From Kuschelorhynchus macadamiae (taxonomy: Eukaryota > Arthropoda > Insecta > Coleoptera > Curculionidae): a stretch of 64,000 nt of DNA. Shown in pieces: positions 56,403-64,000 of this stretch. The notes under the pieces were generated by a model, which was given only the letters and a program-made list of their open reading frames with translations, had not been told where the DNA came from and did no database searches. The DNA is taken from NCBI GenBank assembly GCA_030620095.1, contig JAUTXW010001318.1, positions 124,001 through 188,000 of the forward strand, given 5' to 3'. Position 1 is the stretch's first letter, and every line of letters starts with the position of its first letter. The translations under genes and the position numbers were made by a program.

Positions 56403-58055
56403 TTAAACCTCGATCAACTCCATTTGTAGGTAAAGCGGAGCATCTTCCACATTACACTTACAAGGATTTGCAAAAATATTGAAAGTGCTATCCATATTCT
56501 TAAAATCGGAAAACCGATCAGTGAATTGATCTGACCCTAGTTTTAGTTCTTCAGCACAGCCACCGTATTCAATGTTTTCATGACCGGATAATGTTAAAAA
56601 ATGAAAACAGTTTTTACTTCTCATTTGTGATTCACACAAGCGAATTTTGTTTTGAAAAGTTTTAATATGACTGTACAGCTGATTTAACAATTGCCCCTGT
56701 TTTTGAAGCTTCAAGTTCAGGTCTTTTAAGTGTCCTGTGATGTCTACCAGGAATGCCACAAAGCCATGTTGGATCACAAATGTCGGGCAATGTTTTCTTT
56801 TTCATTTCGTCATATCAATCAGCTATTTCTTTTCTAAGGTTATAAAGTCTTCTTAGCATTTTACCTTTGCTTAGCCACCTTACTTCGCAATATTAGGTCA
56901 CATCATGTCAGTTAATCCAAAAATGCTTTAAACTGGCGATGATTAAGACCGCGGGATCTAATGAATTTGATGGTATTTATTACGAAATCCATAACGTTCT
57001 TCAGTCGAATAGACTTAAAGCAGAAGTTTTGTTGGTGAATAATGCAATGCAGAATTTTTAAATCACATTCTTGCCCATTCATAGCGATTACCCTTTTCTT
57101 CAAAATTCCGATAAAACCTTTTCATGAACGGCCATTGAAGCAGCACCATCTATGCACACTCCAACTAACTGTAAACAGTATTGCTCAAAAGTACTTTACA
57201 CGTCGGCAAAAATATCTTTTCCAGTAGTGGTCCTTTGTCATCAACAGCCTTTTCATCCACTGCTGAATATCGGCCTACCTCTCACATATACCTATGCTGT
57301 GTGTCTTAGCTGTAATTTAAACAAGTATACGGGACCTACAGTTTATCGTCGAATTCGAACGACGCTATTTGAGAGGTGATTTTAGCGTATTACTGATGGA
57401 GCGCGCAACCACCAACCCATCAGAAGGCGAGCGCATTATGTATTCTTAGCAAAGTCTGCCTCAGCTCGGAATCGAGCCAGGGACCTTGGGCGCCGAACCG
57501 CAAACACACAGCCATCGGCGCCACGTTCGCCTCGGTTCCTTGTAGTGGCCGTAAAACCAGTAATTCCTCTGTCACTAAAAATTCTTTATCAAAACCTCGT
57601 ATAAAAATAGCTAACTAAAACCAGCCAATCCATCAGTGAATGTTTTTTTGATCTTACTAGCCATCATATCTATACGTCGACAACAGTACGTCGCGATATG
57701 CTCACTTTCTCAAACTATTTCTGCTCTCCTGGGCATAAAAGTTCTGCAACATCTGCTAGGCACTCTTTAACAAACTCTCCCTCAGAAAACGACTTTGATG
57801 TTTTCGCTATTTTGGAACTAACTATAAAACTAGCTTTAACAATACTGCATAGATTTGATCTCTGTAAATGGAAAATGTGTTGCTGTTTTCCCCTAAATCG
57901 GTAATGAGTTTTTTATTTTTATCCTTTCTTAACTGGCCCGTAAGTAAATTATATTGAGCGAAATGTTTGCTGGAGTAATGCCGCTTCATATTGTATTCTT
58001 TTAAAACAGAAATTGTTTCATTGCACAACAAACACGTAGGTTTATCACTGTCCAT
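56403..58055 (-). pseudogene. hAT transposase 2 (GTF2IRD2/ZBED-type), decayed
   Basis: Minus strand. N-terminus 58055-57900: MDSDKPTCLLCNETISVLKE, then YNMKRHYSSKHFAQYN, a BED-like C2H2 finger. 57103-56912: LKILHCIIHQQNFCFKS and FIRSRGLNHRQFKAFLD. 56777-56403: HGFVAFLVDITGHLKDLNLKLQ and following. Catalytic segments between 57900 and 57103 are scrambled by indels and by a SINE-like insertion near 57400-57530. The dimerisation tail is not recognised. Paralogous to the hAT at 50699. Confidence 0.8.
57390..57530 (-). mobile_element. tRNA-like SINE candidate inside hAT 2
   Basis: Minus strand: GTGGCGCCGATGGCTGTGTG followed by a B-box-like CTGGCTCGATTCCGAGC near 57468-57484, then a GC-richer body (GCGCTCGCCTTCTGATGG). 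Base composition differs sharply from the AT-rich surroundings. The A box is weak, so confidence is limited. Confidence 0.4.
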
Positions 58056-58785
58056 GATAAAAAAGTAATCATCAGTTTTGGAATTGACGACATTCTGTGT
58101 CCACTTTCCGCTTTTTTAAACCTCACGTCTTGATAGATTTTTTTTCTTCTGAGCTGAATTTGCTCGAATATTTCCCGCGTCTTTTCTTATCAGTTGTTAA
58201 GAAGTAGTGAGTTGACACGCGCGCTGATCGGTTTCTACATAAAATTTTAAATGTTTTGAATATAATTATGATCGCAAATGTTTACGTTGGAGGTTTGCTG
58301 CTGGATAACGGTTATATTCTCTTATATATATTTTATTTTAATAAATTTTAAAGCGTTTTTGAGTGTAATTTTAAGTGTTTTAATGTCAGATAATAATTAT
58401 ATTTATTTTTGTGGTTCATGACGTATGTAAATATATTATTATATAATGACATGAATAAATTATCTTTATCTTTACCCGCAATAAGCAACTAGAATATTCT
58501 CAAATCGAGAGTCTCCTGGCAGACTGTTATTCATAACGCACCGCTCACAACGCTCCAAGGTTATCGGGCGGCTTCCCAAATGTTTATCTATTTATCTCTT
58601 TTTAACGACTATTTCTGACTCGACCTGTGGCATTCCAGGGCACGCTTAATAAAATTATTTATTGATTTTAGTCTTTATGATTTGAAGAATACAGTTTTAG
58701 GTTGGTTAACAGTAATTACAAATCAAGTATGTGTGCTAAATCTTTATTTTTTTGCGCGTTATATGAAATTTCTGAATCTCTCTCG
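58056..58785. other. No gene seen; probable 5' part of hAT 2
   Basis: Non-coding sequence between the hAT N-terminus and a hAT-type terminus. Confidence 0.4.
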
Positions 58786-58816
58786 GGCCGGATCCGGCCC
58801 GGGGGCCGGGGGTTGA
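58786..58816 (+). repeat. hAT terminal sequence (truncated)
   Basis: GGGCCGGATCCGGCCCGGGG and then GGGTTGACCA resemble the right ends of GTF2IRD2/ZBED-type hAT elements, which normally finish ...CCACCCCTG. The last bases are lost where the SINE begins. Confidence 0.55.
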
Positions 58817-58935
58817 CCATACATGAGTCAGAGCAAAGGGCTAGAGATCCGGAGATGCAGGTTCGATCCCTGCTCGTACCATAACTTTTGCTGTTGATTG
58901 AATTTTTCTATTAAAACTTCTTGTTTTAATATTTT
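58817..58935 (+). mobile_element. tRNA-derived SINE, 5'-damaged copy
   Basis: Shares anticodon-loop CTAGAGA (AGA), B box GGTTCGATCCC (58860-58870), TCGTACCATAACTTTTGCT and the start of the body with the SINE at 17457. The A-box half of the head is degenerate. Confidence 0.6.
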
Positions 58936-59129
58936 CTCATCAGTGTAAGTAAAAAGTAAATCACTTTTAACACAAATACTAAAAGTACATTACCTCTAAC
59001 TCCAGTGTCGTAAAATGACATTTTAGACACGGACAGGATGCGTTAAAAGTATACTTTTCCTGACTTTTGTAGAAAAACATTATTTTTAGTGCGGGAAAAG
59101 GTTAATTTGCGTATGCTCCTAGAAAAACA

Positions 59130-59700
59130 GTTTTTTTTCAAGTTTTGAAATAAAAAGTATAAAAATAGTTGTGTCCAGTTCTACGAGACAGCTTGTCCTA
59201 CTAAAAGGCCCTAAAAATAAATTCAAAACCGAGCTAAAAAAACAAAAATCCGCAGTAGCTCTCGTTATCTTTGTAAGTCTCAACCGGATTCGATTGCATT
59301 TGCCAGTTCCATTTCCAACACAGAAGTATTTCTGTTGGAAATAATGGTCATTTTTCTGACAAAAAATGCCGTCTATCTCAAAGAAAAAAGATCGATTCAC
59401 ATAAAATTGTATCTATAAAAGTTTAACATTCGAATAATAACTCCCAACTGCAAACTTTTTAAAACCGAGATAGTAATAGAGAAGGGATACATAAGCTATT
59501 TACGCTGTTGGAAGTATGAACTTTCCCGCGACGAATTCCAATCTCAAAATAGCAAAATACCTTGAAGCCGTGATGATTTTCTGCAACATTTAACCACAAC
59601 TTCTATCAAGGAAATATGTTCGGAACTACGTAATCTGAGTAAAACTAGTTTTTGAACTTCTATATGTCGGAAAGTTTTGATATTATTTTACGAAAACAAA
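59130..59700 (+). repeat. Third copy of the long inverted arm
   Basis: Collinear with 44405-45000 (for example CTCAACCGGATTCGATTGCA, TTCACATAAAATTGTATCTA, AACCACAACTTCTATCAAGG), with similarity continuing toward 59800 as the left arm does toward 45090. It stands alone, so the arm is a dispersed repeat in its own right. Confidence 0.8.
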
Positions 59701-59719
59701 TGAGTTTGTTTATAGAGTT

Positions 59720-60545
59720 TTTTATAATTATATCTAGGTTGATAGAACTGTTTTGGACACAGAAAGTCAACGCCGTCAACGTTAAAATTGTTTACTGAAA
59801 AAAATTAACAAGTGAAATTCGCAAAACAAGAGAATTGTAATATCCAGTTGTCATGTACCGAGTGTACAACTAAGAAAGGAGGCCGGCTGTATCTCGCAAA
59901 CCGTTTATCCCACGATGGTCGAAAATTTTTTCTTAAGGTAAAAGTGACCAAAAAAAACGCTGAAAATTATTTTTAGTTTCCAAGTCAGCCGCTAGAGGGC
60001 GTAATACGCGTAGTCAATTAGAAGAAGCAGATTTTCTCAGAAATTCACCCAGAAGGTATATCAAAATTGACTTTATATTAATCCCTGCTAAATTACGAAT
60101 AATTTCTATTATGGATTTTTTCTCTAGCTGTTCAAATAAAGAGTGGGGGAAAGGGCAGATGTTTGTTTTTTAAAACGGACATAACTTAAGTAGTAATTAA
60201 CGGATCTTGATGATTCTGATCTTGTTGAAAACGGCATTTATTAGGCTTTCACATGACGTATGAATTATATTATTTTAAGTTTCGTTCCGATCGCCAGATG
60301 GCGCTATCTGGCAATTTCTTAAATTTAACGTGTTTTCTTAAAAATTTCAAATGGATTGATATATTTATTATAGGCTAGTATTACGGAAACGGAACGGAAA
60401 AACAAATTCAAAATTCGAGATTTTCTTTTGTATCTAATTTGTAAGTAGTAGTAGGTTATGGCTAAAAAGTATTAAAAACAAGATTCATGTAAGTAATAAT
60501 TGTTAACATATGAAAGAAAAAGACCTTATTCTCACAAGAATATTT
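59720..60545. other. No gene seen
   Basis: Contains CCGCTAGAGGGCG at about 59991 and AGATGGCGCTATCT near 60296, short motifs common in insect repeats. No coding frame. Confidence 0.45.
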
Positions 60546-61352
60546 ATTGTGTTTACCGGTTTCGGGGGCTTACAATAATGCTCCACTTCTTCAGAACCAC
60601 TACAAGAATATAGGGCATTAAAACATTATTCTAGCCTACCAATCACATGCTATTATTCAAAAATATAAAAATATATAATGGATTATTCTCTTTTCAAGAA
60701 GTCATACAATAACAGTAAGTCATTTTACACATCTTTACATATCAGTCTATATTAATTAAAAGACAAAGATACGACAGAGAAAACTAACAAGGCGAAACAA
60801 AACCAATATTTATCTATAATCTAATGGTTCCAGTTAATATTTAATAGATGGTACCGGACAAAGTGTAGTTATACTATCGCAATTGTTTGGAACATTTGAA
60901 TTAAAAGTAAATTTTAAAAAAGAAACAAAGGGACAACGGACAAAGCACAAGTTAACAAATTTTTGGTATATGCATAGTAAAACATAAGACTAAAGTAGGA
61001 AGTATTTAAATGGTTAGGTCTAATGTGTTCTAAAAAAACGAGAAGAAAATAAAATTACTGTCAAAGTTTTGCTGGGAATTTAAGCTTATATTCTGACTAG
61101 TATTGTGTCTAAGTATTTCTAGTATTTCTAAATTATTTAAGATCTGGTGTTTTTTGGGCATACATGCAACACTTTAAAATTTTTGTCAATATCAAATTTG
61201 TTAATTCTAAAATGTGCTTAGCAAACAGAGATTCCTTTGAGCTATTTCTTATATGTCTAAAATGTGGTTTTAAAATGTCTCTAGATTCTGCCAACATATG
61301 TAGCCTCACAGTCGCAAACAATTTTATATATACCTGATTTTAATAATAGGTC
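60546..61352 (-). mobile_element. Penelope-like element D, 3' part, cut by a BEL/Pao LTR
   Basis: Minus strand: GIYKIVCDCEATYVG (61338-61294), then RHIRNSSKESLFAKHIL and FKVLHVCPKNTRS in neighbouring frames, i.e. a GIY-YIG nuclease with frameshifts. It is followed by the terminal region with a hammerhead at 60549-60602. Upstream the PLE stops exactly where the LTR begins (61353). A third PLE lineage by its CDCEATYVG motif. Confidence 0.75.
60549..60602 (-). ncRNA. Hammerhead ribozyme of PLE-D
   Basis: Minus strand: CTGAAGA (60588-60594), GAAA (60560-60563), stem III ACC/GGT loopless (60555-60560) and UA cleavage position at 60554-60555. Stem I pairs GTG-TT with AACAC across one bulge. Stem II is imperfect. 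Core boxes are intact. Confidence 0.6.
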
Positions 61353-61699
61353 TGTTAATTACTTATTGTAATTATGAAATAAAATTAAATGAGAAGGGGC
61401 ATGTCAATGCCAAAATTAAACACGCTCAAATTTTAAAACATCTTAACTGTATTCATCTTCTCAACTAATTTACTACATACAAAAGGCAAACGTTTTTTAC
61501 AGTAAAAATACACAATCAGCAAAATGTTATCGCTTTGACGCGACGATGCACAAAAATGGTTATTTAAATGCGCTGTTGTCATGCTTAACACAATTTAAGT
61601 AATATATTTTTACATAGATTGGTGCTATTGGAAATAAAAATATTATTAAAACAAAAGGAAAAGAAACAAATTTCAATGTTATTATTAAAATAATAAACA
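61353..61699 (-). repeat. 3' LTR of a BEL/Pao retrotransposon (347 bp)
   Basis: Begins and ends with the inverted pair TGTT...AACA. Immediately upstream in the element's sense lies a purine-rich tract (AAGGCGGGCGGCA, + strand 61700-61712 complement), the expected polypurine primer, 67 bp after the pol stop. The target duplication cannot be tested because the 5' LTR is outside the window. Confidence 0.65.
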
Positions 61700-61765
61700 T
61701 GCCGCCCGCCTTGAAAGCTCTGGCTTTCAACCAAAATGATAATAACAGAGTAGGTACGTATCACT

Positions 61766-63385
61766 TTATTCTATCGGCAACGGACATATTTTTGAAAAAG
61801 AACGCTTTATCAGTCCACATTGAGTTTTTATAAGAGCCACTCGCGCTACATTGTCTTTCCCGTAAAACACTTCAACCACCTTTCCCATTTTCCACTTCAT
61901 GGGAGGGGCATTGTCATCCTTCACTAACACTAATGCACCAACACTCAAACCATCATAGTTGTGTTTCCATTTGGTTCTCTGCTGGAGTTCGGCAACATAC
62001 TCCTTGCTCCATCTGATCCATAGATGCTGTTTTAACTGCTGCAAGTGTTGATACAATGACAATCGATTAGTGGGCAAACTCTTTAAGTCTTCATTCATCC
62101 AGGAACTTAACTGACGCCCGATGATTAAATGTCCAGGCGTTAGTGGAGTGAGATCATCAGAATGAGAAAATAGAGGTGAGAGAGGACGTGAATTCATTAT
62201 TGCCTCTACCTCTGACAAAAGAGTATAAAAATGTTCAAATGTTAATGGCGTATTGCTAACTACTCGCTTTAAATGGGCTCTCATACTTTTAATACCTGCC
62301 TCCCAGAGGCCACCAAAATGAGGTGATTGAGGTGGTATAAAATGCCACTCTATTTCTTCCTTACATATATGTGAGGTTAGTTCATCTTTATTTTTTTTGA
62401 TGAACTGACCTAAACCTTTTAAGTCTGAATATGCCGATACGAAATTGCTGCCATTATCTGAAAAAATTACGGAGGGTTTACCCCGACGTGCAGAAAATCT
62501 ACGTAACGACAATATAAAGGCTTCTTTACTGAGATCGGTTAGTAGCTCTAAATGTACCGCTTTTGTTAGGAAAAAGATAAAAAGGCAAATATATGATGAT
62601 TTTGAAATTTTGGTACCACGACGAGCGTAACTCTTCAGCAAAAAAGGACCTGCATAATCCACGCCCACAATATCAAACGGGTGATTAGGACTTAAGCGTT
62701 GTTCAGGTAAATTCCTCATAATAGGCTTCAGCATCTTGGGATTATACCTGAAACATTTCAAACATTTATGTACAATTTGTTTGGATAAGAACCGAGCTGC
62801 CAATGGCCAATATAAATCTCGTATTGAAGTCAATAAATGTTGTGGTCCACAATGATATAATTTCAAGTGCTCATGTAGAAAAAATAATTTTGTGAGATGG
62901 TGACGTGCTGACAAAATTATAGGGTGTTTTTTTTCGAAATTGAATTTTGCATTTGTCAATCTTCCACCAACCCTCAAGAAACCAAAGTCATCAATAAATG
63001 GTTTTAAACTAGGAAGTTTTGAAGAACTTTTTACCCTATTAGCCCTTATTTCTTCAAATTCTTTTGAAAAACAATTATTTTGTACATGTTTGAGCAATAT
63101 TTTAAATGATTGATCAATTTCGCTTTTCACTAAGGGACCATACTTATGCTCACTTGGAATTTTAGTACAATTATGTGCAAACCTGCGCATTAGAGTGGTT
63201 ACTCTTTTTAGTTTCACCAAATCAGAAAATATTTCTACAACATAATTACTATTTTCCATTGTAACTGAACTATTTGCACAATAAGTTTTAACTTTACGCA
63301 AATCAGGTAAATCATCTTTTTGGCCAGGAAATTTTGGCCATTCGTTTTCGGGCAAAAATAAAAACTGTGGCCCATGCCACCACAT
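61766..63385 (-). CDS. BEL/Pao pol C-terminal part: integrase (open, 539 codons)
   Basis: Part of a pol polyprotein, not a separate gene; the ATG is internal. Zinc-binding H-H-C-C region (HEHLKLYHCG, then CLKCFR). Integrase core with DIVGVDYAGPF (Asp), FSDNGSNF (Asp) and PHFGGLWEAG (Glu), the DDE triad. C-terminal Pao-specific domain (DUF5641-like: MNSRPLSPL, LTPGHLIIG, RWSKEYVAELQQRTKW, VGALVLVKDD). The stop is followed by the polypurine tract and LTR. The integrase would insert the cDNA into host DNA. Upstream frames are damaged. Confidence 0.92.
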   Translation of the reverse strand: MWWHGPQFLFLPENEWPKFPGQKDDLPDLRKVKTYCANSSVTMENSNYVVEIFSDLVKLKRVTTLMRRFAHNCTKIPSEHKYGPLVKSEIDQSFKILLKHVQNNCFSKEFEEIRANRVKSSSKLPSLKPFIDDFGFLRVGGRLTNAKFNFEKKHPIILSARHHLTKLFFLHEHLKLYHCGPQHLLTSIRDLYWPLAARFLSKQIVHKCLKCFRYNPKMLKPIMRNLPEQRLSPNHPFDIVGVDYAGPFLLKSYARRGTKISKSSYICLFIFFLTKAVHLELLTDLSKEAFILSLRRFSARRGKPSVIFSDNGSNFVSAYSDLKGLGQFIKKNKDELTSHICKEEIEWHFIPPQSPHFGGLWEAGIKSMRAHLKRVVSNTPLTFEHFYTLLSEVEAIMNSRPLSPLFSHSDDLTPLTPGHLIIGRQLSSWMNEDLKSLPTNRLSLYQHLQQLKQHLWIRWSKEYVAELQQRTKWKHNYDGLSVGALVLVKDDNAPPMKWKMGKVVEVFYGKDNVARVALIKTQCGLIKRSFSKICPLPIE

Positions 63386-64000
63386 GTCTACATTTTTTAT
63401 TTTAGAGCATTTTACACCACGAGATAAATAGTCAGCTGGGTTAAATTGACTTGGAACATGTCTCTATATGTCACGCTCAGTAGCCTCCTGAATTTTGGAA
63501 ACTCTCTGTTACTAACAAATGTTTTTAATTTGTTTGGAGCAGTTTTTACCCAACCTAAAACAATTGTTGAATCTGGCACAGAAATCACACGCACAAGAAA
63601 TCTTTTTTGCAAGTCTTGAAGCTACTACAGCTCCACAAAGTTCTAATCGCGGCAAAGTCACCGTTTGTAGAGGCGCAACCTTTGCCTTGGATGCTAAAAG
63701 ACATATGTTTATTTCACCATTCTCGCTTATAGATCTGAGATAAACACATGCGCCATATGCCTTTTCAGAACTATCAGAAAAACAATGCATTTCAACAGAC
63801 TTGGCATTTTCACAAACAACACGACGTTCAATCCTCAGATCATTTAAATTCAACTCCGATGTAAAAGCGCTCCAAACCACAGAAATATTGTGAGGAACTG
63901 GATCATCCCATGAGAGCTTTTCTAACCAGAGACTTTGGAGAAGAATTTTGACAACAATTACACATAGACTAATAAGTCCTAAGGGATCAAAAATTTTAGA
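63386..64000 (-). pseudogene. BEL/Pao pol: RNase H region, broken, runs off window
   Basis: Continues upstream of the integrase. QFNPADYLSRGVKCSKI joins directly, with an in-frame TAG at 63464-63466 where Trp is expected. Frameshifts near 63500 and 63590 separate DSTIVLGWVKTAPNKLKTFV from FSDSSEKAYGACVYL and LPRLELCGAVVASRLA (RNase H core). The last bases (SKIFDPLGL on the minus strand) are the end of the RT-RNase H connection. The rest of the element lies beyond 64000. Confidence 0.85.

Noticed and set aside
59989..60003. CTCF-like site CCGCTAGAGGGCG
   Set aside because: A single short match in repetitive DNA is not enough to call a regulatory site.
60293..60312. GCCAGATGGCGCTATCTGGC as a palindromic site
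   Set aside because: Imperfect at the centre, and AGATGGCGC motifs are common in insect repeats.

Overview
AT-rich, intron-poor DNA that reads as an arthropod (most likely insect) intergenic region made almost entirely of mobile elements. I find no host gene that looks intact. The case for an insect rests on the mixture of families: piggyBac, Transib, MULE with a SWIM finger, mariner-like elements with giant terminal inverted repeats, GTF2IRD2/ZBED-type hAT, Penelope-like elements (PLEs) with hammerhead ribozymes, Jockey/CR1-type LINEs with (ATT)n tails, BEL/Pao, and many (TA)n microsatellites. Bacterial features (operons, ribosome binding sites, CRISPR) are absent.

Layout. 0.1-0.6 kb: degenerate 130-bp tandem repeat. 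0.7-2.5 kb: piggyBac transposase with one nonsense codon. 3.3-4.25 kb: PLE 3' end with a hammerhead ribozyme. 4.9-15.2 kb: a nested stack. A mariner-like element is split by a LINE (6161-14470, duplicated target ATTTC). The LINE is split by a MULE (6710-11202, 9-bp target duplication GCCCCGGCC). The MULE's intron holds a fold-back repeat. 15.8-18.0 kb: Transib (RAG1-related) relic with a SINE where its middle is missing. 18.3-20.8 kb: several PLE relics in both orientations with hammerhead motifs. 20.9-25.57 kb: a LINE with both ORFs open. 25.57-26.3 kb: (TA)n tracts, a 167-bp palindrome and a TIR-bounded unit. 27.1-30.8 kb: tandem repeats interrupted by a CACTG-ended transposon. 30.9 kb: an EF-Tu coding fragment. 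31.27-32.76 kb: internally deleted PLE.

34.4-37.6 kb: mariner-like element with ~0.9-kb TIRs sitting in (TA)n. 37.8-38.6 kb: two further transposon fragments. 38.83 kb: a tRNA-like sequence. 39-44 kb: mostly unassigned, with short inverted repeats. 44.4-47.96 kb: piggyBac relic between ~550-bp inverted arms; a third arm copy lies at 59.1-59.7 kb. 48.2-49.3 kb: DUF7869-like relic with subterminal repeats. 50.4-52.2 kb: hAT relic. 52.27-52.94 kb: MITE. 53.35-56.04 kb: 5'-truncated LINE. 56.4-58.8 kb: second hAT relic carrying SINEs. 60.5-61.35 kb: minus-strand PLE with hammerhead. 61.35-64.0 kb: 3' LTR and integrase/RNase H part of a BEL/Pao element running off the window.

The elements do not form a pathway. 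They record successive insertion: TA-rich tracts and older transposons act as landing sites, and target duplications give relative ages. The LINE at 20.9-25.6 kb is the only element that looks potentially autonomous; the BEL/Pao integrase is the other long open frame. Family names come from recalled motifs, since no search could be run.
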